DNA from: Klebsiella pneumoniae
GTDB taxonomy: Bacteria > Pseudomonadota > Gammaproteobacteria > Ga0077536
DNA length: 32,843 nucleotides
NCBI GenBank assembly: GCA_945876945.1
Contig: CAMCQE010000033.1
Coordinates: 1-32,843, forward strand
Direction of reading: 5' to 3'
Shown here: positions 8,964 through 20,993 of the stretch, one piece after another
How the letters are laid out: each line of letters starts with the position of its first letter
How positions within the stretch are numbered: position 1 is the first letter of the stretch
The notes under the pieces: generated by a model
Databases searched by the model: none
The model's input: the letters and a program-made list of their open reading frames with translations, nothing else
What the model was told of the DNA's origin: nothing
Position numbers and translations under genes: made by a program

Positions 8964-9637
8964 CGCCGTCCAGCGGGTGGGTCGCGCGGTGCCTGCAATT
9001 CTCGCTCGCACTCGCGATGAGCTTGGCGACAGGCAGCGCTGCCGCCAGCGAGGACTACGCCGCGCTAAAGCAGCGACTGCTGGGCGGCGACACTGGAATC
9101 GACTTCCTTGCCTTACGCCTGAGCTATGCCGCGTCGCCCGAATACTCCCCCAATCGGGCGTCGTCACTGGAGCAGCGGCGCAAGCTCGAGCAAGCGCTGA
9201 AGCAGGATCAGTTCGAAGCCGCCGTGCCGCTGGCAGAAGCCTGGCTGAAGGACGATTACCTCAACCCCTTCGCCCACCTGGGCGCGGCTCGCGCGTATGA
9301 GAAAACCGGCAAGGCGGCGCAGGCCAAGTTTCACAACGCGGTGGTCGATGGGCTGTTCAAATCGATTTGCGCCGAAGGTGAAGGGCAGTCGGATAACACC
9401 CCGTGCCGCGTGCTCTCAATCGACGAGGAACATTTTTTTCTGGTGATGAACGGCTTCAAGCTTGAGGGCCAACACGGGCTCATGTGCGCCGGCGAGCGGC
9501 CTTGTGAGGTCTTCGACGTGACCGATCGGAAAACGGGCACCGGCTATTCGGTCTTCATGGATATTTCGATTCCGCTCAAATTCCTGGAGGCGCAGCGGGG
9601 CAATGCAGAAGCGCCTCTGCCGCCGCCCGGTCAATAA
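8960..9637 (+). CDS. Exported cysteine-containing protein, DUF4919-like
   Basis: Protein of 225 aa. It begins at TTG 8960, which overlaps the preceding TGA (TTGA); the next in-frame Met (residue 20) falls inside the hydrophobic signal segment, so TTG is the better start. The signal peptide covers about residues 1-28 (LALAMSLATGSAAA). The mature part starts with YAALKQRLLGGDTGIDFLAL and RLSYAASPEYSP, a pattern I associate with DUF4919, then a helical stretch resembling a TPR-like repeat (residues 70-115). Four cysteines (KSICAEG, NTPCRV, LMCAGE, RPCEVF) could form two disulfides in the periplasm. Function unknown. The family name is from memory and is less certain than the gene itself. Confidence 0.75.
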   Translation: MTPSSGWVARCLQFSLALAMSLATGSAAASEDYAALKQRLLGGDTGIDFLALRLSYAASPEYSPNRASSLEQRRKLEQALKQDQFEAAVPLAEAWLKDDYLNPFAHLGAARAYEKTGKAAQAKFHNAVVDGLFKSICAEGEGQSDNTPCRVLSIDEEHFFLVMNGFKLEGQHGLMCAGERPCEVFDVTDRKTGTGYSVFMDISIPLKFLEAQRGNAEAPLPPPGQ

Positions 9638-9732
9638 GGGCATGACATTTAGCGCTGCCCCTTCAGGCTTGCCTGCCCGCCTGGCGGGGCGCTTTGAACG
9701 CGTTCAGGCCGGCAATCGATAGAGGTGCAGTC

Positions 9733-10512
9733 ATGGCTGATCCGGTGTTGAGCAAAGAGCCTGTGTTCGTGTTTGGTGCCAGAGTGTCTGGTTCCCATCG
9801 CGAGAGCAGCGCAGCCGTGGCTCAACGCTTTCATGGCGCCGAGTCAACGGTTGCCGAGGGCCGTACCGGCAATGCTTACGCCATTCCCCACCGCGGCGCC
9901 GACGGCAAAATGCTCACGCCATCGATGCTTTCCAATCACGTGCAGGCCTTCCGTCGCTATGCCGCCGGCAACGGGGGCACCGCCTTCCAGATCGTGCGCT
10001 TTGGCTGTGAGCCGGATGGTTTGGGCGACGACCGGATGTCGGAGATGTTCCGGGCTTTGCCGCGTAACTGCTTCCTGCCGGGGGTGTGGCAACGCTTGCT
10101 GGCGCCGGAAACCCCGGCCCGCGTGCTGGTGTTTGATCCTGAAGGTTTGCTGCGTGCTGTCGCGGGGCAAGTCTCGCTGTACCAGTATCTGACTGCGCGG
10201 CGCGCGGAATGGCGCACGGAGGAGTTTGAGCTGGTGAGCGTAGGAGGAGGATTCGGCGTGGCCGCAACGGCCGCCGTGGCCCGCAAACTGAAGGCCCGGC
10301 ATCGGATTCTGGGGGAGAACGCCGCTTACTACGGGGCGCAGTCGGCGGTGGCGGCAGAGATGAAAGCGGTGTGGTTTAGCACCCATCTTCTCAGCGTGGC
10401 CAATCCCGATCGGACTGCCGACAACAGCCACGTTCGGATGCTGTCTTTTGCCGCCCGCGACGGCTTGAAGTGCGAGGATCTGCGCTTAACCGACAACACC
10501 GAGAGCACCTGA
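9733..10512 (+). CDS. Two-domain protein: A1S_2505-like N-terminus, possible SLOG-like C-terminus
   Basis: Protein of 259 aa starting at ATG 9733, chosen over a TTG at 9694 because AGAGG at 9721-9725 precedes it. Residues 10-120 (VFVFGARVSGSH, GRTGNAYAIPHRGADGK, FQIVRFGCEPDGLGDDRM, PRNCFLPGVW) parallel the short A1S_2505-type phage-associated proteins, which carry FGSNLAGRHG, GNSYAIPTKD, TRIGCGLAGY and P.N..LP..W. Here the N-terminal Ser-Asn and Arg-His-Gly of that family are changed. Residues 129-250 are a second domain with VLVFDPEGLL and VSVGGGFGVAATAAVA, faintly like SLOG/DUF2493 nucleotide-binding folds; this second assignment is speculative. No signal peptide, so cytoplasmic. It stands alone between a 95-base gap and a terminator. 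Function unknown. Confidence 0.75.
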   Translation: MADPVLSKEPVFVFGARVSGSHRESSAAVAQRFHGAESTVAEGRTGNAYAIPHRGADGKMLTPSMLSNHVQAFRRYAAGNGGTAFQIVRFGCEPDGLGDDRMSEMFRALPRNCFLPGVWQRLLAPETPARVLVFDPEGLLRAVAGQVSLYQYLTARRAEWRTEEFELVSVGGGFGVAATAAVARKLKARHRILGENAAYYGAQSAVAAEMKAVWFSTHLLSVANPDRTADNSHVRMLSFAARDGLKCEDLRLTDNTEST

Positions 10513-10527
10513 GGCAGCGCTACTCTG

Positions 10528-10545
10528 GCGGCTTCAGCCGCTTTT
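10528..10545 (+). terminator. Rho-independent terminator
   Basis: GCGGC (10528-10532), loop TTCA, GCCGC (10537-10541), then TTTT. It starts 16 bases after the stop of the plus-strand gene ending at 10512 and separates it from the convergent ybdD-cstA transcript. There is no T-run on the minus side, so it should act in one direction. Confidence 0.7.
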
Positions 10546-10556
10546 CTGAGCGGCGT

Positions 10557-10748
10557 TCAACAGCAGCGCCGCACCCCGTTCCAGCGCCGTTGTTGCTCCT
10601 GCCGGTAAAAATCTGCCCGCGATAGCGGTGGGGTATCGCCATGATGCATCCGCAGATGCCGGCAGTAGTGCGCATAGGCGGCCCCGCCGTTCAGATAACT
10701 CAGGCTGGCGCAAAGCGCGCGCCAGACGCGTTGAATGCGGTGCTTCAT
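10557..10748 (-). CDS. ybdD: YbdD/YjiX family (DUF466) small protein
   Basis: Protein of 63 aa, the normal size for this family, with its hallmarks: GGAAYAHYCRHLRMHHGDTP (compare D/Y..Y..H.R..HP in E. coli YbdD/YjiX), FYRQEQQRRW, and the C-terminal RRCC cysteine pair. Its ATG (10748-10746) overlaps the cstA stop in an ATGA, so translation is coupled to cstA. In E. coli the equivalents follow cstA and btsT, and are linked to pyruvate uptake; the exact role of the small protein is not settled. The C-terminal double cysteine is conserved and may bind metal or be modified, which is inference. Confidence 0.9.
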   Translation of the reverse strand: MKHRIQRVWRALCASLSYLNGGAAYAHYCRHLRMHHGDTPPLSRADFYRQEQQRRWNGVRRCC

Positions 10749-12826
10749 GGCCGCTCCATCGCGGTGGCAACATAGGGCGATTCGGCCAGCGGGCGCGTCG
10801 GTGCGCCGCGCAAGACCCGCGCACAGGTGCGAGCTGTTTCAAACACCACCACCCAGGCAATCACCAGAAACAACAGGGTGAGACCGGCGTTGAGATGGTC
10901 GTTAAAGATTAGGCGCGGGGCCTGGGCCGCGAGGGCCGCCGGCAGTTGGCCGGCGTCAAGCTTGGTCTGCAGGTCGGCGGCGTGCGCCAGAAACCCAAGG
11001 CGCGGTGAGGGGCTGAAAATTTTCAGCCAGGCGGCAGTGGAGGTCACCACCACCAACCACAGCAGCGGCAGGCCGGTGATGAGCGCGTGTCGGGGTCGGC
11101 GTGACTTGACCAGAATGGTGGTCGCCACGCAGAGCGCAATCGCGGCCAACATCTGGTTGGCGATCCCGAACAGCGGCCACATGCTGTTGATTCCGCCTAG
11201 CGGATCCCGTGTGCCCTGATACAGAAAATAGCCCCACGCGGCGACCACGAGGGTGCTGGTGAGGATCACGCCCGGGTACCAGCTGGTTTTGCCGAGACGC
11301 GGAAAGAAATTCCCCAGCATGTCTTGCAGCATGAACCGCGCGACGCGGGTGCCGGCATCCAGCGTCGTCAGGATGAACAGGGCTTCGAACATGATCGCGA
11401 AGTGGTACCACAGGGCGAGCAGGCCGCCGCCGGAGAGTTTGGAGAAAATATTGGCCATCCCGAGCGCCAGTGACGGTGCGCCGCCGGTGCGGGCAAACAG
11501 GCTGGTCTCGCCCATCTCGCGGGCCAGCACGTCCATCTGCTCGACGGTGACCGGAAAACCCCAGCCGCTGATGGTGGCAACCGCCGCCGCCGGCGTCGCG
11601 CCGACCACGCCGGCCGGACTATTCACGGCGAAATAAACGCCCGGCTCCAGCACGCAGGCCGCAATCATCGCCATGATGGCGACGAAGCTTTCCATCAGCA
11701 TGCCGCCGTAGCCAATCATCCGGGCGTCGGCTTCGTTGGCGATGAGCTTGGGCGTGGTGCCGGATGAAATCAGCGAGTGAAAGCCGGAAATGGCGCCGCA
11801 GGCGATGGTGATGAACACGAAGGGAAAGAGGGGGCCGGCAAAAATGGGCCCGCTGCCGTCGATGAACGGCGTCAGCGCCGGCATGTGCATGGTGGGGCGC
11901 ATGATGAGAATCGCCACCGCCAGCGCGCCGATGGTGCCGATCTTCATGAAGGTAGAGAGGTAATCGCGCGGCGCGAGGAGTAACCACACCGGCAGCACCG
12001 CCGCGCAGAACCCATAGGCGATGATCATCAGCGCCAGCGGCGATGCCTCGTGGTCGAACCAGCCGCGCAGCACCGGGTGGTGATCGATAAAGCCACCGCC
12101 GACCACCGCCGCCATCAACAGCACCACACCCAGTACCGATCCTTCCAGCACCCGCCCCGGCCGCAGATAGCGCAAATAAACGCCTACCAGTACGGCAATG
12201 GGAATGGTCGCGGCCACGGTAGAGGTAGCCCAGGGGCTGTGCTTCATGGCGTTGACCACCACCAGTCCCAGCACCGCGATGAGGATGATCATGATGGTCA
12301 TCACGCCCAGGGTGGCCGCCGCGCCGCCGATGGGACCGAGTTCCTCGCGCGCCATCTGTCCGAGCGAGCGGCCGTTGCGGCGGATGGAAAAAAAGAGAAT
12401 CACGAAGTCCTGCACGCAGCCGCCTAGCACGCCGCCGATCAGAATCCACAACGTGCCAGGCAGATAGCCGAACTGGGCGGCGAGCGTGGGGCCAATCAGC
12501 GGTCCGGGCCCGGCAATCGCCGCAAAATGGTGACCAAACACAATCCAGCGATTGGTGGGCACGAAGTCGCGTCCGTCGCTGAAGCGTTCCGCCGGTGTGG
12601 CTCGCGTAGGGTCGAGTAACAGCACCTTGCTGGCGATGAACAGGCTGTAGAAGCGGTAGGCGATCGCGTACACGCAGAGGGCGGCGACAATGAACCACAG
12701 GCTGTTAATGCTTTCACCACGCGAGAGCGCGATGCCGCCCACCGCGGCGGCGCCGACGATGGCCACCGTGAGCCAGAGCAGGGTGCTGAGTTGAGCGCCT
12801 CCGGTGTGCGCGCGCTTGAAGTCCAT
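10745..12826 (-). CDS. cstA: CstA-family pyruvate/peptide transporter
   Basis: Polytopic inner-membrane protein of 693 aa, typical for CstA/BtsT. Many hydrophobic segments run from about residue 18 to 680. The conserved block FVPTNRWIVFGHHFAAIAGP (about residues 86-105), the following GPLIGPTLAAQFGY, GAISGFHSLISSGTTPKLI near 350 and SMWPLFGIANQ near 570 are family signatures. CstA proteins import pyruvate (shown for BtsT and CstA in E. coli) and were first linked to peptide use in carbon starvation. The start ATG 12826 has GGGAGGA at 12831-12837. The gene overlaps ybdD downstream and lies 61 bases after fhs, which is on the same strand, so the three may be co-transcribed. Confidence 0.96.
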   Translation of the reverse strand: MDFKRAHTGGAQLSTLLWLTVAIVGAAAVGGIALSRGESINSLWFIVAALCVYAIAYRFYSLFIASKVLLLDPTRATPAERFSDGRDFVPTNRWIVFGHHFAAIAGPGPLIGPTLAAQFGYLPGTLWILIGGVLGGCVQDFVILFFSIRRNGRSLGQMAREELGPIGGAAATLGVMTIMIILIAVLGLVVVNAMKHSPWATSTVAATIPIAVLVGVYLRYLRPGRVLEGSVLGVVLLMAAVVGGGFIDHHPVLRGWFDHEASPLALMIIAYGFCAAVLPVWLLLAPRDYLSTFMKIGTIGALAVAILIMRPTMHMPALTPFIDGSGPIFAGPLFPFVFITIACGAISGFHSLISSGTTPKLIANEADARMIGYGGMLMESFVAIMAMIAACVLEPGVYFAVNSPAGVVGATPAAAVATISGWGFPVTVEQMDVLAREMGETSLFARTGGAPSLALGMANIFSKLSGGGLLALWYHFAIMFEALFILTTLDAGTRVARFMLQDMLGNFFPRLGKTSWYPGVILTSTLVVAAWGYFLYQGTRDPLGGINSMWPLFGIANQMLAAIALCVATTILVKSRRPRHALITGLPLLWLVVVTSTAAWLKIFSPSPRLGFLAHAADLQTKLDAGQLPAALAAQAPRLIFNDHLNAGLTLLFLVIAWVVVFETARTCARVLRGAPTRPLAESPYVATAMERP

Positions 12827-12852
12827 CGTTCCTCCCGGCTGGATGATGTATG

Positions 12853-12872
12853 GCGCGCCAGATTGGGCGCGC
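12853..12872. repeat. Perfect inverted repeat between fhs and cstA
   Basis: GCGCGCC (12853-12859), six-base spacer, GGCGCGC (12866-12872): a perfect 7-bp GC stem readable on either strand. On the minus transcript it lies between fhs and cstA with no T-run after it, so it looks more like a stability or attenuation hairpin than an intrinsic terminator. Confidence 0.6.
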
Positions 12873-12887
12873 GGGCTAGGTGGGACC

Positions 12888-14558
12888 TTAGAACAGCCCG
12901 CTGATATTGCCGTGGGCGTCGACGTCGATGTGCTCGGCCGCCGGCACTTTGGGCAGGCCCGGCATGGTCATCAGGTCGCCCGCAATCACCACCACAAAGC
13001 CGGCGCCGGCCGCCAGTCGCACTTCGCGCAGATTAACGGTGTGACCGCTCGGCGCGCCGAGCGCAGTGGGGTCGGTCGAAAACGACATCTGGGTTTTGGC
13101 CATGCACACCGGCAGGTGCCCCCACTGGGCGTTCAGTTCGTTGATTTGCGCCCGGACTTTGGCGTCGGCGGTGATGTCTGCCGCCCCGTAAATGTGGGTG
13201 GCGACCGCCTTGATTTTGTCCCATAGCGGTAGGTCATCGGCATACACGTAGCGATGCTCGCCCTGGTTGTCCGCGACCGCTGCCACCACGGCTTCGGCCA
13301 GCGCCTCAGCGCCGGCGCCACCTTCCGCCCAGTGTCGGGCCACTACCGCCCGGCCGCCGAGGCTCGCGACCTTGGCTTCGATCAGCGCGAGTTCGGCCGG
13401 GGTATCGGCCGTGAAGTGATTGATACAGACCACGCAGGGCAGGCCGTACTGGGTGGTGATGTTCTGGTAGTGCCGCTCAAGGTTGACCAGGCCGCGTTCG
13501 AGCGCGCCAAGATCTTCGCGGCCGAGCGCATCCCGCGCCGCGCCGCCGTGATATTTGAGCGCCCGGGCGGTGGCAACCAGCACCGCCGCACGCGGCTTCA
13601 GCCCTGCTTTTCGGCATTTGATATCGATAAATTTCTCGGCGCCGAGGTCCGCGCCAAAGCCCGCTTCGGTCACCACAAAATCGGCGAGCTTCAGCGCCGC
13701 GCGCGTGGCCGAAACGCTATTGCAACCATGCGCGATGTTGGCGAACGGACCGCCGTGAACGAAAGCCAGATTGTTTTCAAGCGTCTGTACGAGGTTCGGT
13801 TTGATGGCGTCTTTCAGCAGCGCCGCCATCGCGCCGTGGGCTTTCAGATCGCGCGCCCGCACCGCTTCGCGTTTGCTGGTGTAGCCAATGACGATCTCGC
13901 CCAGACGGGTTTTGAGATCGGTCAGCGAAGTCGCCAGACAGAAAATCGCCATCACCTCGGAGGCGACCGTGATGTCGAATCCGTCTTCCCGCACGTAGCC
14001 GTTGGCGGTGCCGCCAAGGCCCACCACAATCCGGCGCAGCGCGCGGTCGTTCATATCGACGACGCGTTTCCAGCTGATAAGCCGCGGGTCGAGGTCGAGC
14101 GCGTTACCGTGATTGATGTGGTTGTCGATCATCGCGGCCAGCAGGTTGTGGGCCGCGCCGATGGCGTGAAAATCCCCGGTGAAGTGCAGATTGATGTCTT
14201 CCATGGGAACGACTTGCGCATAGCCGCCGCCCGCCGCGCCGCCCTTCACCCCGAAGCAGGGGCCTAGCGAGGGCTCGCGGAGACAGATGATGGTGCGCTT
14301 GCCCAATCGATTGAGCGCGTCGCCCAGACCTACGGTGGTGGTGGTTTTGCCTTCGCCGGCGGGCGTTGGACTGATCGCAGTGACCAGAATGAGCTGGCCG
14401 TCGGGGCGGCCCTGCAGGCTTTCGATGTACTCGAGAGACAGCTTGGCCTTGAAGTGGCCGTAGGGTTCGAGGTGTTCCGGAGCGATGCCGTACTGGCTTT
14501 CGGCCAGACCAAGAATGGGCCGTTTCTGCGCGGCCTGCGCAATTTCGATGTCGGACAT
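12888..14558 (-). CDS. fhs: Formate-tetrahydrofolate ligase
   Basis: Enzyme of 556 aa that makes 10-formyl-THF from formate, THF and ATP. The N-terminal nucleotide-binding motif [12 protein letters not shown] is at residues 64-75, preceded by LVTAIS. Other family motifs are [27 protein letters not shown] (residues about 108-135; only key parts are listed), [14 protein letters not shown] near 270, and [13 protein letters not shown] near 300. ATG 14558 is taken as start, with AGGAG at 14568-14572 at 9-base spacing; a GTG directly before it (14561) is equally possible. Together with the serine-glyoxylate aminotransferase at 4026 it hints at C1 flux through glycine/serine. cstA lies downstream on the same strand. 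Confidence 0.97.
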   Translation of the reverse strand: MSDIEIAQAAQKRPILGLAESQYGIAPEHLEPYGHFKAKLSLEYIESLQGRPDGQLILVTAISPTPAGEGKTTTTVGLGDALNRLGKRTIICLREPSLGPCFGVKGGAAGGGYAQVVPMEDINLHFTGDFHAIGAAHNLLAAMIDNHINHGNALDLDPRLISWKRVVDMNDRALRRIVVGLGGTANGYVREDGFDITVASEVMAIFCLATSLTDLKTRLGEIVIGYTSKREAVRARDLKAHGAMAALLKDAIKPNLVQTLENNLAFVHGGPFANIAHGCNSVSATRAALKLADFVVTEAGFGADLGAEKFIDIKCRKAGLKPRAAVLVATARALKYHGGAARDALGREDLGALERGLVNLERHYQNITTQYGLPCVVCINHFTADTPAELALIEAKVASLGGRAVVARHWAEGGAGAEALAEAVVAAVADNQGEHRYVYADDLPLWDKIKAVATHIYGAADITADAKVRAQINELNAQWGHLPVCMAKTQMSFSTDPTALGAPSGHTVNLREVRLAAGAGFVVVIAGDLMTMPGLPKVPAAEHIDVDAHGNISGLF

Positions 14559-14590
14559 CACTCGCTACTCCTGATGGCTGACCCTGTAGG

Positions 14591-14615
14591 GCGGCGGGCA
14601 TCGGTGCCCGTCCGC
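14591..14615. repeat. Palindromic element with GTAG start, REP-like
   Basis: GTAGG at 14586-14590 is followed by GCGG, CGGGCA (14595-14600), TCGG loop, TGCCCG (14605-14610), one bulged T and CCGC (14612-14615). This makes a ten-pair hairpin next to a GTAG tetranucleotide, the layout of gammaproteobacterial REP elements. It would lie in the fhs 5' leader. Only this copy is seen in the window, so the REP label is tentative. Confidence 0.4.
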
Positions 14616-14625
14616 AGGGGAGGGC

Positions 14626-14634
14626 ATTCTAGCA
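14626..14634 (-). promoter_or_regulatory. Extended -10 promoter candidate for fhs
   Basis: On the minus strand the sequence reads TGCTAGAAT, a TGN-extended -10 with five of six matches to TATAAT, followed by GCCC. A good -35 is missing at 17 bases, as is usual for extended -10 promoters. The transcript would carry the palindrome at 14591-14615 in its leader. The rest of the 14562-14842 divergent region holds no further clear site; the pyrG promoter was not identified. Confidence 0.45.
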
Positions 14635-14803
14635 CTGGCATTGCCCGCTTTTTCCCGGTCTGGCACAGCGTTCGGCAGTCATCATTTTTTAACCGCCCGG
14701 TGGCATGCGGCGATTGAGAAAGGGCGGCGCATCTGATAGCTTCCAGCCCTGTCACAAGAGCGGCAGCGAGTCGCCAGACGCGCCCTTTAAAGCATCGCTC
14801 TAA

Positions 14804-18654
<3,851 letters not shown>

Positions 18655-18668
18655 GTCTTAAGCCGCCC

Positions 18669-18974
18669 GTGCGCCCGCTCATCCTCTCCCTGTTGGTGGT
18701 GCTGGCGGGTTTGCAGTGGGCGCTATGGTTTGGGCGCGGTGGCCGCGGCGATGTGCGGGAAATCCGCGAGCAGATTGAACAGCAGCGCGCCTTCAATACC
18801 GAGTTTGAGGCGCGTAACCGGGGCCTTGCGGCGGAAGTCATGGATTTAAAGCAGGGGCTCGACGCGGTGGAAGAACTTGCCCGGAGTGAGATGGGCATGA
18901 TTCGTCAGGATGAAATCTTCTTCGAAATGCTGGAACCCCCGGGCGTCATGCGTGCCGCGCCGGTAGCGCAATGA
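18669..18974 (+). CDS. ftsB: Cell division protein FtsB
   Basis: Small bitopic membrane protein of 101 aa. A single membrane helix (LILSLLVVLAGLQWALWFG, residues 4-22) is followed by a periplasmic coiled coil (about residues 29-65, REIREQIEQQ...ARNRGLAAEV) and the conserved EELARSEMGMIRQDEIFF stretch. FtsB works with FtsL and FtsQ in the divisome. GTG start at 18669, 14 bases after eno; its TGA overlaps the ispD start in ATGA. The eno-ftsB-ispD order is characteristic of Gammaproteobacteria. Confidence 0.95.
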   Translation: MRPLILSLLVVLAGLQWALWFGRGGRGDVREIREQIEQQRAFNTEFEARNRGLAAEVMDLKQGLDAVEELARSEMGMIRQDEIFFEMLEPPGVMRAAPVAQ

Positions 18975-19681
18975 CTTCAGCGAACAAGATTTGGGCCGTG
19001 GTGCCGGCCGGCGGACGCGGTGCGCGCATGGGCAGCGAGCTGCCCAAGCAATACCTGCAACTCGCCGGTAAAACGATCCTCGAACACACGCTGGCGCGCC
19101 TGCTGGGCGAGCCGCGTATCGCGGGCGTGGTGGTGGCGATGGCGGCTGGGGATGACTTAGGGCAGGCGATCGTTGCCGCACATGCGCCGCGGGTTCGTAC
19201 GGCCGCCGGCGGCGCGGAGCGCTGTCATTCGGTGTTGAATGGCATTGAGGCGCTCGCGGCTGCCGACAACGACTGGGTGCTGGTGCACGATGCGGCCCGG
19301 CCCTGTCTGCGTCAGACCGATCTGGCCGCGCTGCTGGAGACGCTGATGGACGATGCGGTCGGCGGCATTCTGGGCGTGCCGGTACGTGACACCCTTAAAC
19401 GCTGCGGCAGCACCGGCGATATCGAACAAACCATCGACCGCGCCAGCCTGTGGCATGCGCTCACCCCGCAAATGTTCCGGGTGGGGCTGCTTCGTGGGGC
19501 GCTGCGCGAGGCCTTGGCGGCGGGTCGGATCGTGACCGACGAAGCTCAGGCTATCGAACTGGCCGGGCGGGTGCCGCGCATGGTGGAAGGGCACGGCGAC
19601 AACATCAAAATTACGCGTCCGGAAGATTTGCCGCTTGCAGAGCTGTATCTGCGAACCCTGCCGACGCCCAGCGGAGCTTGA
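18971..19681 (+). CDS. ispD: 2-C-methyl-D-erythritol 4-phosphate cytidylyltransferase
   Basis: MEP-pathway enzyme of 236 aa that makes CDP-methylerythritol from MEP and CTP. The nucleotidyltransferase motif [20 protein letters not shown] (residues 10-29) carries the CTP-binding Gly-rich loop with Arg and Lys. Further landmarks are [26 protein letters not shown] and the MEP-binding DTLKR. ATG 18971 overlaps the ftsB stop, and ispF follows two bases after the stop, so ftsB-ispD-ispF form a tightly coupled unit. CTP for this reaction comes ultimately from PyrG, encoded upstream. Confidence 0.98.
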   Translation: MTSANKIWAVVPAGGRGARMGSELPKQYLQLAGKTILEHTLARLLGEPRIAGVVVAMAAGDDLGQAIVAAHAPRVRTAAGGAERCHSVLNGIEALAAADNDWVLVHDAARPCLRQTDLAALLETLMDDAVGGILGVPVRDTLKRCGSTGDIEQTIDRASLWHALTPQMFRVGLLRGALREALAAGRIVTDEAQAIELAGRVPRMVEGHGDNIKITRPEDLPLAELYLRTLPTPSGA

Positions 19682-19683
19682 AT

Positions 19684-20154
19684 ATGCGCATTGGTCAGGG
19701 CTTTGACGCCCATTGTTTTCGGGACGGCGATTTCGTGATGTTGGGCGGGGTGAAAGTCCCGCACCACCGGGGGCTAGCCGCCCACTCCGACGGTGATGTC
19801 TTGTTACATGCCCTGTGCGATGCGCTGCTGGGCGCGGCGGCGCTGGGCGATATCGGCAAGCATTTCCCCGATACCAGCGGCGAGTTCAAGGGTATCGACA
19901 GCCGCATTCTCCTGCGTCGCACGGCGGCGCTGATCGCCGAAGTGGGTTTCCGCATCGTGAACGTGGACTGCACCATCATCGCGGAGCGGCCAAAAATCGC
20001 CCCGCATGTGCTGTTGATGCGAGAACGCATTGCCGAGGATTTGGGTTTGCCGGTGGCGACGGTGAGCGTGAAGGCCACCACCACCGAGAAAATGGGCTTT
20101 GCGGGGCGCGAAGAAGGTATCGCCGCCGCTGCAATTGTCTTGCTCGATAGCTAA
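19684..20154 (+). CDS. ispF: 2-C-methyl-D-erythritol 2,4-cyclodiphosphate synthase
   Basis: Fifth MEP-pathway enzyme, 156 aa, normally a trimer with one Zn per active site. Metal ligands Asp8, His10 (GQGFDAH) and His42 (VLLHALCD) are in the canonical positions. [21 protein letters not shown] and the C-terminal [13 protein letters not shown](E)EGIA motif are also present. ATG 19684 lies two bases after the ispD stop; a longer open frame through ispD is not used. The TAA at 20152-20154 shares two bases with the stop codon of the convergent mutarotase gene, so no terminator separates them. Confidence 0.98.
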   Translation: MRIGQGFDAHCFRDGDFVMLGGVKVPHHRGLAAHSDGDVLLHALCDALLGAAALGDIGKHFPDTSGEFKGIDSRILLRRTAALIAEVGFRIVNVDCTIIAERPKIAPHVLLMRERIAEDLGLPVATVSVKATTTEKMGFAGREEGIAAAAIVLLDS

Positions 20155-20984
20155 GCGGGGCCGTCGGGCAGGGCGCGCAGCGTTTGGCGTCCTCGCCATT
20201 GGGCGCCAGGCGCGAGGGTGACGGGTTCGCCAATCACGGCCGCTTCCACACACACCATTCGTAGATAGTCGTCGGGCGGCATATCGCTGAGTTCGCGCAC
20301 CTTGTCCGGGCCCGGATTCCACACCACCACATCGCAAAAACCCTGCTGACTGACCAAGGTCCGCCGATGTGCGTCGACGACTTCCACGGGCGTAGACGCG
20401 TTGAGATACACCCGGTCGATCTCACCGCGTATCTGCACCGCCTCGGCCGTTTCCGTGCAAGACATGAGCGCCTGCGTGGCGTCGAGATACTGCAATCCCT
20501 GCAGCCCCTTAATGCTGAGTGTGGCCAGATCCGCCACCGCCAGATAGGTATGCAAGCCGACGGTGAATGAAAAGGCTTCGTTGCCGGTGTTGTCGATCGC
20601 GAGCGAGGTGGTGAGCGTCTGGCTTTCGAGTTCCACTTCAAGCGCGGCCCGAAACGCGTGCGGCCAGTGGCGGTGGGACTCAGGCGTATCTTCCAGCGTC
20701 AAACGGGCGTGACGGGGAGAATCTGTTGCCTGCTGCATCCAGTCGGCGTCGCGCACCAAGCCATGCTTGGGTAAGTCGCCAAACAGCCCGAACTGTGGAA
20801 ACAGCACCGGAATCCCGCCGCGAATGGCCCGCGAGGGGGTGAAGATCGCCGCCGTGCTGAGATACAAACGCTCCTCACTGCCCCCCGGACACCAGTGCAA
20901 AAGCTGGGCGCCGTGCCGACACAAGCTCGCGCGGTCGCCATCTTCGGTGCGCAGGCTAATCGGCGCGAAACGCTCGTCACTCAT
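20151..20984 (-). CDS. D-hexose-6-phosphate mutarotase (YeaD family)
   Basis: Aldose-1-epimerase-fold protein of 277 aa, resembling E. coli YeaD, which interconverts anomers of glucose-6-phosphate. Landmarks: [54 protein letters not shown] and [13 protein letters not shown] 20984 is preferred over a TTG one codon before it. No clear ribosome binding site is present, and the gene begins 9 bases after the Smr gene stop, so coupling is likely. The stop overlaps that of ispF on the other strand. Exact sugar-phosphate preference is not readable from sequence. Confidence 0.9.
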   Translation of the reverse strand: MSDERFAPISLRTEDGDRASLCRHGAQLLHWCPGGSEERLYLSTAAIFTPSRAIRGGIPVLFPQFGLFGDLPKHGLVRDADWMQQATDSPRHARLTLEDTPESHRHWPHAFRAALEVELESQTLTTSLAIDNTGNEAFSFTVGLHTYLAVADLATLSIKGLQGLQYLDATQALMSCTETAEAVQIRGEIDRVYLNASTPVEVVDAHRRTLVSQQGFCDVVVWNPGPDKVRELSDMPPDDYLRMVCVEAAVIGEPVTLAPGAQWRGRQTLRALPDGPA

Positions 20985-20993
20985 CAACGGCGC

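Noticed and set aside
9694-9732. TTG start for the A1S_2505-like gene
   Set aside because: ATG 9733 has a good AGAGG seven bases before it; the TTG has none.
13254-14267. Plus-strand open frame of over 330 codons opposite fhs
   Set aside because: Composition is that of a GC-rich shadow frame, and fhs on the other strand has all family motifs.
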